DNA from: an uncultured Verrucomicrobia subdivision 3 bacterium | GTDB taxonomy: Bacteria; Verrucomicrobiota; Verrucomicrobiia; Limisphaerales; UBA8199 | DNA: 60,187 nucleotides | Reading direction: 5' to 3' | NCBI GenBank assembly: GCA_903913865.1 | Contig: CAIWMU010000079.1 | Span: 1-60,187 of the forward strand | Shown: positions 53,675 to 60,187 of the stretch, piece after piece | Layout: every line of letters starts with the position of its first letter | Numbering within the stretch: position 1 is the stretch's first letter | The notes under the pieces: model-generated | What the model was told of the DNA's origin: nothing | Seen by the model: the letters and a program-made list of their open reading frames with translations, nothing else | Databases searched by the model: none | Position numbers and translations under genes: made by a program

Positions 53675-54754
53675 TTATAACTTGAGTGCCGCAAGTCTCT
53701 GCTCAAGATCATCTGCGATCAGAGGTTCAATGACGTCATCAATGGCTCCCTCAAGAACCACGGGCAGGTTGTAAAGCGTGAGTTCTATCCGGTGATCGGT
53801 GACCCGGTTTTGGGGGAAATTATAGGTGCGGATCCGTTCGTTGCGCTCGCCGGTTCCCACTTGTGCCTTGCGCTGGGCTGCGTAGCGGGCGTTTTCCTCG
53901 GCGACTTTTCGCTCGAGCAGGCGCGAGCGAAGGACCGTCATGGCGCGTGCCTTGTTCTTTTGCTGGGATCGCTGGTCTGCACAGCGCACAATGAGTCCGC
54001 TGGGCTTATGGATGATCTGAACGGCGGAATCGGTGGTGTTCACACCCTGGCCACCAGGCCCGGAAGCCCGGCAGACGGTGATATCCAGATCTTCAGGACG
54101 GATGTCGATGTCCACTTCCTCAGCTTCAGGCAGCACGGCCACGGTGCAGGTGCTCGTATGAATGCGGCCCTGGGCTTCGGTAGCGGGAACACGCTGAACG
54201 CGATGGACCCCGCTTTCATACTTCAGCCTCTTATAGACATCGGTTCCCGTGATTTCAAAAACGATCTCCCGGTATCCCCCCAGATCAGAGGGGCTGGAAT
54301 CAAGGTTTTCCACCTTCCACCCTCTGCCCTCCGCGTAGCGGGTGTACATGCGGTAGAGGTCGGCTGAGAAGAGAGCAGACTCCTGACCACCCGCGCCAGC
54401 CCGTATTTCCACGATTGTGTTGCGGGAGTCCGCAGGGTCTGCCGGGAGCAAACCTTTCTGCACTTCCAAGGCAAGGCGCTGCTCCTGCTGTTCCAGACGG
54501 CCAACCTCCTCCAATGCCATCAGTCCCAGCTCGGAACCAGCCGGCTCACTGCGGGCCAGTTCCTGATTCTCCCTGAGGTCATCAAGCGCCTTGAGGTAGG
54601 CTGTGCCCGTTGTGGTCAGAGTTTTGAGCGACGCGTATTCCCTCGAGAGCTCCTGGGCACGTTGCGGATTCTCAAAGGTATGAGGATCGCTTAGTGCAGC
54701 CTCGACCTCGGTGAAGCGGCGCTGAAACTTTTCTATGTGGGGACGCAGGTCCAT
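53675..54754 (-). CDS. prfA: Peptide chain release factor 1
   Basis: Recognises UAA and UAG stop codons. The 359-residue protein contains the RF1 codon-reading PAT motif in VHRVQRVPATEAQGRIHTS and the GGQ hydrolysis motif in RASGPGGQGVNTTDSAV. The start at 54754 gives the usual N-terminus (MDLRPHIEKFQRRF); the reading frame extends upstream through the rpmE terminator without homology. It lies downstream of rpmE, a common bacterial arrangement. Confidence 0.97.
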   Translation of the reverse strand: MDLRPHIEKFQRRFTEVEAALSDPHTFENPQRAQELSREYASLKTLTTTGTAYLKALDDLRENQELARSEPAGSELGLMALEEVGRLEQQEQRLALEVQKGLLPADPADSRNTIVEIRAGAGGQESALFSADLYRMYTRYAEGRGWKVENLDSSPSDLGGYREIVFEITGTDVYKRLKYESGVHRVQRVPATEAQGRIHTSTCTVAVLPEAEEVDIDIRPEDLDITVCRASGPGGQGVNTTDSAVQIIHKPSGLIVRCADQRSQQKNKARAMTVLRSRLLERKVAEENARYAAQRKAQVGTGERNERIRTYNFPQNRVTDHRIELTLYNLPVVLEGAIDDVIEPLIADDLEQRLAALKL

Positions 54755-54774
54755 TTGGAAAACCCGGCCTTGGT

Positions 54775-54817
54775 AAAAAAAGAATCCGCCCGAATGGTTC
54801 ATGAACCATTCGGGCGG
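54775..54817 (-). terminator. Terminator/palindrome between rpmE and prfA
   Basis: A perfect 32-base palindrome with arms CCGCCCGAATGGTTCA (54786-54801) and its complement (54802-54817) is followed on the - strand by ATTC and a run of seven T residues (54781-54775). It ends the rpmE transcript or attenuates read-through into prfA. Confidence 0.88.
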
Positions 54818-54833
54818 AAAGTGAGCGTGCGTG

Positions 54834-55079
54834 CTACTTCTTCTTCTTTCGGTTGGCGGCCTGGGCGGCTTGAGCCGCCTGAGTCTTTGCCATACGTTGC
54901 TGGAATTTATCCACGCGTCCGGCGGTGTCCACGAACTTTTGCTGCCCGGTGTAAAAAGGATGGCACGCATTGCAAATGCCGACGATGATCACCGGTTTGG
55001 TTGATTTCGTCTTGATCACGTTGCTACAGGCGCAACGGATCTCCGATTCCACATATTTCGGATGTAAGTCTGCTTTCAT
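54834..55079 (-). CDS. rpmE: 50S ribosomal protein L31
   Basis: An 81-residue L31 of the zinc-binding type: CACSN near the N-terminus and [25 protein letters not shown]. An Ala/Gln/Lys-rich tail ([13 protein letters not shown]) is added at the C-terminus. The reading frame starts at 55079 ([16 protein letters not shown]), the family N-terminus. It is divergent from ilvD. Confidence 0.97.
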   Translation of the reverse strand: MKADLHPKYVESEIRCACSNVIKTKSTKPVIIVGICNACHPFYTGQQKFVDTAGRVDKFQQRMAKTQAAQAAQAANRKKKK

Positions 55080-55219
55080 AAAAGGCTTTGCAAGGTATCA
55101 TTTCAACGACCGTTGACAACTTCTTTTTAAAAATTTCGCACAGCGGCGTGACACGGGCGCTCCCGGGTGGTAGCGTTTGGGCCTCGCACCAGAGGGGTGC
55201 GGTTCGTTTTTTTGTCATT

Positions 55220-57484
55220 ATGATATCAGATACCATCAAAAAAGGCTTTGAACGTGCGCCGCACCGATCCCTGCTTCGCGCAACAGGTTCCATCGAATCC
55301 GAGGCCGACTGGGACAAGCCATTTATTGCCATTTGCAATTCCTACACCGACTGCATCCCTGGCCATGCGCACCTGAACGAGATAGGCAATCTCGTCAAGC
55401 GTCTTGTTCGTGAGGCGGGGGGGGTTCCCTTTATTTTCAACACCATTGGAGTGGATGACGGCATCGCGATGGGGCATGGCGGGATGAAGTATTCCCTCCC
55501 CTCCAGGGAATTGATTGCCGATTGTGTCGAGACGATGCTCCGGGCCCACTGCTTCGACGGGATGGTCTGCATTCCCAACTGCGATAAGATCGTCCCCGGG
55601 ATGCTCATGGCCTCGATGCGGGTGAACATTCCAACCGTTTTCGTCAGTGGGGGTCCCATGGCTGCCGGGGTCGCATCCCAGGAGCTTGAAGGGGATGTTC
55701 CGGCTCACCTGCGCCCGGCGACCCAGAAGTCGGATCTTATTTCGGTGTTCAAGGGAGTCGGGGAGCTGAAGACCGGCAAGATCAGCTCTCACGAGCTGCT
55801 GAAGCTTGAGCAGACAGCCTGTCCCACCTGCGGATCCTGTTCTGGCATGTTCACGGCGAATTCCATGAACTGCCTCTGCGAGGCTCTTGGGGTAGCGCTT
55901 CCTGGAAATGGAACGATTCTGGCCGTGTCCAAGGAGCGGGAAGCTCTCTATGAGCGTGCAGCCCGCTGCATCATCAAGCTCGTGGAAAAGGACATCAAAC
56001 CGCGCGATATCGCCACTTTGGAGGCGTTTGACAACGCCATTGCTCTGGATGTCGCCATGGGTGGGTCCACCAACACGATTTTGCACACTCTCGCCATCGC
56101 TCGCGAGGCCGGGATCAGCTACGATATCAAACGGATTGATGAAATCTCCCGCAAGGTGCCATGTTTGTGCAAAGTTTCCCCATCGTCAGCATACCATGTG
56201 CAGGATGTTCATCGGGCCGGGGGAATCCACACCATCCTTGGTGAGTTGAAACGCATGGGCGTGCTGAACACCTCCTGCAAAACTGTGACCGGCAAGACCC
56301 TTGGCGAAAACATCGATGCCTGGGATCTGCGTTCGCCCTCCTGTACGGATTGGGCCAGATCCACGCGGATTTCCGGTTGCTCCGCTCTTGTGCTGGATCC
56401 AGCTGATAAGATGGGGCCGGCGGCCCGGACAGCCAGTGGCAATCTTGTTCCCAAGCCGCTGCTGTTCATGCCTGCGGATCCACGTGCAATCACCTTGTGG
56501 CGGTTCGCATCCGCATTCAATGCCGGGGATGCGAAGGCGGTGGCGGTGCTTTTTGCAGCCGATGGCCAACTCGAGGCCGGGGAGGGTGTTGTCTGGAAAG
56601 GACCTTCGGAGATTGAGGAGGCACTGAAAGGAAAGTTCGCAGAGTTTCGTGGCATGGTGCGCGCTGAACTTGGTCAGATCAAGGGATCGCCGCTGCTCAT
56701 TATATGGAAATACACGAAAGATGAGGGAAAGAAGGTGGTATGCCTGCTTCGGACAGGGCGTCTGCGGAACTGGCAGATCACAAAGGCCTACCATGAGTAT
56801 GATGAAACCATCCTGAAACAGGCCCAACCCAGTGGCTTGATGCCCTACGATTCGGCCTTCATGTTCAACGCGCAGGATTGTATCCGGACTGCGAATTCGG
56901 CCTACACGCAGGATGGTGGCCTGGCCATTCTCTACGGCCAGCTCGCTCCCGAGGGGTCCGTTGTCAAGACTGCTGGAATCAGTGACGCCTTCAAGGCCAA
57001 CTGCGGGCCCGGGTTCATCTTTGAGGGGCCGTGTGTGATCTTCGAGAGTCAGGACGATGCCTGTGCAGGAATTCTTGCTGGCAAAGTGAAGGCTGGTGAT
57101 GTGGCTGTGATTCGCAATGAGGGGCCGCGGGGGGGGCCGGGAATGCAGGAAATGCTATCCCCGACCAGTTACATCGCTGGAATGGGTTTGGGGGACAAGG
57201 TGGCACTGGTCACGGACGGCCGCTTCAGCGGGGGCACAGCGGGTGCCTGCATTGGTCACGTCTCTCCGGAAGCTGCGGAGGGCGGCCCAATCGGCGTGCT
57301 TCAGGAGGGAGATCGACTGCGAATTGATTTTCCAAACCGTCGTATTGACATTCTCGTTCCAGAATCGGAATTGGCGCTTCGAAAGAGCCAGTGGAAGCCC
57401 TTGAAACTTGAATTGAGTGGATGGCTTGCGCGTTACCAGAAGCTTGTAAGCAACGCCAGCCAGGGCGGAATATTGACTGTTTAG
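55220..57484 (+). CDS. ilvD: Dihydroxy-acid dehydratase with an inserted NTF2/SnoaL-like domain
   Basis: Branched-chain amino acid synthesis: dehydrates 2,3-dihydroxy acids with an iron-sulfur cluster. The start at 55220 gives [19 protein letters not shown]; an upstream extension to 55088 is not homologous. Cluster ligands are present: Cys45 ([10 protein letters not shown]), Cys121 with carbamylated-lysine position 123 (PNCDK), and a third in [14 protein letters not shown] (about 201-207). At 366-552, where other IlvD proteins have about 10-60 residues, there is a stretch of nearly 190 residues. Its core (about 418-537: [50 protein letters not shown]) has the pattern of an NTF2/SnoaL-like domain. 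The rest ([48 protein letters not shown]) is intact. Total 754 residues versus about 560-620 normally. Confidence 0.95.
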   Translation: MISDTIKKGFERAPHRSLLRATGSIESEADWDKPFIAICNSYTDCIPGHAHLNEIGNLVKRLVREAGGVPFIFNTIGVDDGIAMGHGGMKYSLPSRELIADCVETMLRAHCFDGMVCIPNCDKIVPGMLMASMRVNIPTVFVSGGPMAAGVASQELEGDVPAHLRPATQKSDLISVFKGVGELKTGKISSHELLKLEQTACPTCGSCSGMFTANSMNCLCEALGVALPGNGTILAVSKEREALYERAARCIIKLVEKDIKPRDIATLEAFDNAIALDVAMGGSTNTILHTLAIAREAGISYDIKRIDEISRKVPCLCKVSPSSAYHVQDVHRAGGIHTILGELKRMGVLNTSCKTVTGKTLGENIDAWDLRSPSCTDWARSTRISGCSALVLDPADKMGPAARTASGNLVPKPLLFMPADPRAITLWRFASAFNAGDAKAVAVLFAADGQLEAGEGVVWKGPSEIEEALKGKFAEFRGMVRAELGQIKGSPLLIIWKYTKDEGKKVVCLLRTGRLRNWQITKAYHEYDETILKQAQPSGLMPYDSAFMFNAQDCIRTANSAYTQDGGLAILYGQLAPEGSVVKTAGISDAFKANCGPGFIFEGPCVIFESQDDACAGILAGKVKAGDVAVIRNEGPRGGPGMQEMLSPTSYIAGMGLGDKVALVTDGRFSGGTAGACIGHVSPEAAEGGPIGVLQEGDRLRIDFPNRRIDILVPESELALRKSQWKPLKLELSGWLARYQKLVSNASQGGILTV

Positions 57485-57555
57485 GATCAGGGTGTTGAGA
57501 CTCCCGGGTTGGGTCGGGGGCACCGGAGCAAACAGCCAATTGAAGTTGAATTAGA

Positions 57556-57600
57556 GGGTGACGGGAGGCGGCATGAGCCGTTTTCCGTCACCCTTACTTT
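57556..57600. terminator. Hairpin terminator between ilvD and the histidine kinase
   Basis: GGGTGACGG (57556-57564) pairs with CCGTCACCC (57585-57593), followed by a T-rich stretch on the + strand. It lies between convergent genes and may serve both. Confidence 0.7.
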
Positions 57601-57638
57601 GTCTGCGTGCAGGACCGTTCCGCCGTTCCATCCGTGAA

Positions 57639-59822
57639 TCAGTGGACGGTGTGCAGCGACTCTTTATTTAAATGCTGGGTGGCCGTGGAGCAGGGGAAGT
57701 CTGCTTTTCTTGCCGATGCCATGCTTTTCGAATCGGAAATCAGCCGGTTCGTATCTGGAAGATTCAATCCCCTGAAGGGGTCGATCGCAACAGGCAGGTA
57801 GATATCGAAGGTGGTTCCACATCCCACCCTGCTTGCGACTTCAATCCACCCTCCGTGTTGAAGGACGATCCCATGCACGGTGGACAACCCCAATCCGGGT
57901 CCGTTACCCACATCTTTGGTTGTGAAGAACGGCTCGAAGATCCTTTTCAAAACGGGATCGCTCATCCCACATCCGGTGTCACTCACGGAAAGCTTCAGCG
58001 AGGTTCCCTTGGATCTCTTGCTTTGCGCAGTGGTCATCTCGGTGGTGATATTGACCAAGCCTGTTGAGATCGAGAGTTTCCCCCCCTCGGGCATGGCGTC
58101 CTTTGCATTCACTGTGAGGTTCAGGAGGATCTGCTCCATCATGCTCCCGTCGGCGTTCAGGATGGGCAGCCGGAATCCCGGTTGAAAAGTGACGTCAACT
58201 TTTTCACCCGCCAGGCGGCGCAGCATCCCCATCAGGTTCTCAACCAGCGCGTTCAGGTTGAGAGGTTTTCTGTGGAGGACAGCGCGACGGCTGAAAATGA
58301 GGAGTTGATGGGTCAGGTTTGCGGCCCGGTGTGCGTTGGAGGTAAGTTCCTTTAGCCCGGTGCGTACATCCTCAGCAAGGTCAGGTTGCTGCTGGAGCAT
58401 GTCCAGATGCAGCATCGTGGAAGCGAGAATATTGTTGAAATCATGCGCCACCCCGCCTGCAAGATCCCCGATCATCTCCATTTTTTGGGACTGGATAACC
58501 TGGCGCTGGAGTTGTGCCCGGTCCTCCTCGGCCTGCTTCTGCAGGGTGATATCGCTCGCGGAGCAAAGTATTCCGGTGCAGGTGCCGGACAAGTCCCGAA
58601 CGGGGGACTTGGTCATCCTCAACCACCGTTTTCCTGAGCAACCGGTGACCAGCAGGTCTTCTGAACAGGATGTCCCCGTCAGCATGACTTCACGATCGAT
58701 GACCGAGGAGTCCTCCGCCTCCTGGGGAGGAAAAAGGTCATGATCTTTGCGACCAATGATTTCCCTGCCGGTTCTTCCCACGAAGCGGCAGAAAGCGAGG
58801 TTCGCTTCACAATAGACCCCCTCCCGATCTTTGAGGATCAGGAATTCCGGGGTGGTATTTAAAATGGTCTCCACCAGCCGATGCTGCTGCCCGAGGGCGT
58901 CCTCGATCTGTCTGCGCCCTGCATCAGCCTCGTATTTGTTAAGGGCGAAGGAGATGTCAGTTGCAACCTCTTTCAGCAGTTCAGTCTCCCGCTCTCGAAA
59001 ATACGTTGGGTCCGCAATTCGGACGCTCAGGGCACCTGAGATGCGCCCTTGAAACAGGAGTGGGAAGGATGCACAGGAACATCCGGGGCAGCGTTCGGCG
59101 CATCTGTCCGCATGTTGCCGGCCGCCCGGAGGGACGCTTGCTGCACGCATGACCATCTGTCCGTGTAAAACGGGTTGAAGCCAGCTGGATTTCTTGTCTC
59201 GTTGGGAACTCCTGCAGGGGAGGGTGGCGTCCGGCTGCAGGTCTGGAGAACTGCAATGGGCAACCGTTGTTATCAGTCCGGTTTCCGGATCCAGCCAGTC
59301 GATCCAAGCCATATCGGCTTTGCCCCGCTCAACCAACAACCGGCAGACAGCGGGCAGCAGTTCATCACGGGACTCGATATGAACAATAGCCTGGTTGACC
59401 TGGCTCAGAACTTCATAAAGACGGTTTGTCCGCAAGATCTCCTTCTCAGCGGCATGTTTGTAGAGGGCGATTTCGATGACGGACTGGAGTTCGCGATCTT
59501 CAAATGGCTTGATGATGAAACCAAACGGCTCCGCCAGCTTTGCTTTGTCGATGGTCTCGTTTCCCGAGAAGGCAGTCAGAAAAACCACTGGAACCTGGAA
59601 CCTCTGTCGGATGATATCCGCTGTTGCTATCCCGTCCAGGTTCCCATTCAGTTGGATATCCATGAGGATCAGGTCCGGGCAGCGTTGCTCCATCAGGAGA
59701 AGAGCATCCTCCCCTGAATCGGCCTGACCGGCCACCTCGTAACCAAGGGCAGTGAGCCTGTCCCCGATGTCCATGGCCACGATGGCTTCATTCTCCACGA
59801 TCAAGATGCTGCGAGAACTCAT
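57639..59822 (-). CDS. Receiver-GAF-PAS hybrid histidine kinase
   Basis: A 727-residue signalling protein. An N-terminal response-regulator receiver (about 4-120; Asp55 phosphosite, Thr83, Lys105) precedes a GAF-like domain (about 135-290), a PAS domain (about 305-430), a HisKA domain with His460 in GGVAHDFNN, and an HATPase domain (N-box VNAKDAMPEGG, DTGCGM, GNGPGLGLST). The receiver at the N-terminus, rather than the C-terminus, suggests input from another kinase. The GAF domain carries a cysteine cluster, C241-x3-C245-x2-C248-x-C250, that could hold a metal or sense redox. No separate response regulator gene is present nearby. Confidence 0.92.
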   Translation of the reverse strand: MSSRSILIVENEAIVAMDIGDRLTALGYEVAGQADSGEDALLLMEQRCPDLILMDIQLNGNLDGIATADIIRQRFQVPVVFLTAFSGNETIDKAKLAEPFGFIIKPFEDRELQSVIEIALYKHAAEKEILRTNRLYEVLSQVNQAIVHIESRDELLPAVCRLLVERGKADMAWIDWLDPETGLITTVAHCSSPDLQPDATLPCRSSQRDKKSSWLQPVLHGQMVMRAASVPPGGRQHADRCAERCPGCSCASFPLLFQGRISGALSVRIADPTYFRERETELLKEVATDISFALNKYEADAGRRQIEDALGQQHRLVETILNTTPEFLILKDREGVYCEANLAFCRFVGRTGREIIGRKDHDLFPPQEAEDSSVIDREVMLTGTSCSEDLLVTGCSGKRWLRMTKSPVRDLSGTCTGILCSASDITLQKQAEEDRAQLQRQVIQSQKMEMIGDLAGGVAHDFNNILASTMLHLDMLQQQPDLAEDVRTGLKELTSNAHRAANLTHQLLIFSRRAVLHRKPLNLNALVENLMGMLRRLAGEKVDVTFQPGFRLPILNADGSMMEQILLNLTVNAKDAMPEGGKLSISTGLVNITTEMTTAQSKRSKGTSLKLSVSDTGCGMSDPVLKRIFEPFFTTKDVGNGPGLGLSTVHGIVLQHGGWIEVASRVGCGTTFDIYLPVAIDPFRGLNLPDTNRLISDSKSMASARKADFPCSTATQHLNKESLHTVH

Positions 59823-60187
59823 GTGTGTTGGATAGTTGTCGGAGGTTTTGACTGAAAAGGGGAATTGGAAAGCGTTCTGCGGAAGGAAAGGATGGAGCTG
59901 CTATCTGATACTCGCAGGAAAATAGCGGATGGCTTGAAGGCATGACCCCTCTCGAAAATGAACCTCCTATCACCTCTCCTTTTCACTAAAAGGAATTTAC
60001 CCGCAGTCTACTTCTTCAGTCAACAAGAATTCATCAACTGTTTACGGGTCGGACAGGGCCGATTCATCTGGAATTGGGCATGGTGGCTGAGAACCTGCCT
60101 TTGAGGCGGTTTTTGCCCAGCCCTGCAAGGAAGGCGGCGTGCCGAGGGTTTGGTGGTCCACTCGGCGCCGAGACGGTCCTTCAAGGC
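59823..60187. other. Right-edge region without a recognised gene
   Basis: About 365 bases with no identified gene. The A/T-rich stretch around 59960-60030 may hold the kinase gene's promoter. On the - strand an open frame of about 55 codons runs in from the right edge and stops near 60020 (ALKDRLGAEWTTKPSARRL at its start); it could be the tail of a gene outside the window, but I do not recognise it. Confidence 0.35.

Noticed and set aside
55226-56086. A 286-codon - strand frame opposite ilvD.
   Set aside because: Mirror frame of a conserved enzyme; no recognisable motif.
56315-56875. The possibility that the IlvD insert is an intein or a misread frame.
   Set aside because: There are no intein splicing motifs (no Cys/Ser at the start with a terminal His-Asn), and the reading frame stays open with normal codon use through the insert and on both sides.
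1-60187. CRISPR arrays, insertion sequences, integrases, toxin-antitoxin or restriction genes.
   Set aside because: No regularly spaced repeats, transposase motifs or terminal inverted repeats were seen, and every long gene has a housekeeping, transport or surface-protein assignment or no recognised family.

Overview
The window looks like a chromosomal segment of a member of the Verrucomicrobiota (PVC superphylum). The evidence is the mix of families: a planctomycete-type cytochrome c / DUF1549 / DUF1553 protein paired with a DUF1501 protein, an H-X9-DG pseudopilin-like protein, a ThuA-like protein, a Tat-exported Gfo/Idh/MocA protein, exported LamG and Calx-beta proteins with a 'YRL'-type C-terminal end, and a sigma-70 factor with a divergent region 2.4. 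No rRNA, recognisable tRNA, CRISPR array, insertion sequence or phage gene was found. Gene content is mostly housekeeping, so this is core chromosome rather than an island.

Left part (1-11.4 kb, mainly + strand): Gfo/Idh/MocA oxidoreductase, rpoN, an exported LamG protein followed by a pseudopilin-like protein, a zinc-ribbon membrane protein (- strand), then alaS, comF and accD. Next (11.4-20.8 kb, - strand): a run from a sigma-70 factor through apt, a PAP2 phosphatase/glycosyltransferase fusion, an 8-oxoguanine glycosylase and comB to a cysteine desulfurase, and separately sppA-upp. From 21 to 29 kb (both strands): a translationally coupled pair of SPFH proteins, a DUF1638 protein, a ThuA-like protein, and the DUF1553-DUF1501 pair.

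From 29 to 35 kb (- strand): a complete potABCD polyamine transporter in which each neighbouring pair overlaps by four bases, and an EF-G-like GTPase. From 35.4 to 42.2 kb (- strand): the small SRP RNA gene followed by dnaX, ybaB, recR, a HAD phosphatase, a rhomboid protease, an HpnA-like epimerase and a lipoprotein; ffs-dnaX-ybaB-recR is a conserved bacterial gene order. From 42.3 to 45.7 kb (- strand): ispH with two membrane proteins, and a membrane-protein/winged-helix-regulator pair. From 46 to 57.5 kb: a GT21-type glycosyltransferase, a giant exported Calx-beta protein, proC, an AI-2E-type permease, a HAD phosphatase, prfA, rpmE and ilvD. The right end carries a receiver-GAF-PAS-histidine kinase.

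The strongest unusual signals are: (1) an IlvD dihydroxy-acid dehydratase with an extra domain of about 120 residues, resembling the NTF2/SnoaL fold, spliced into the middle of an otherwise intact enzyme; (2) two copies of a CTTTG-N5-CAAAG palindrome flanking a small winged-helix regulator gene, one in front of its own operon and one in front of ispH; (3) a PAP2 phosphatase fused to an ArnT/PMT-like glycosyltransferase; (4) a DnaX lacking half of its zinc cysteines, an EF-G-like GTPase with an altered NKxD motif, and a MocA-like protein without the catalytic lysine. No complete new defence or mobile system was seen.
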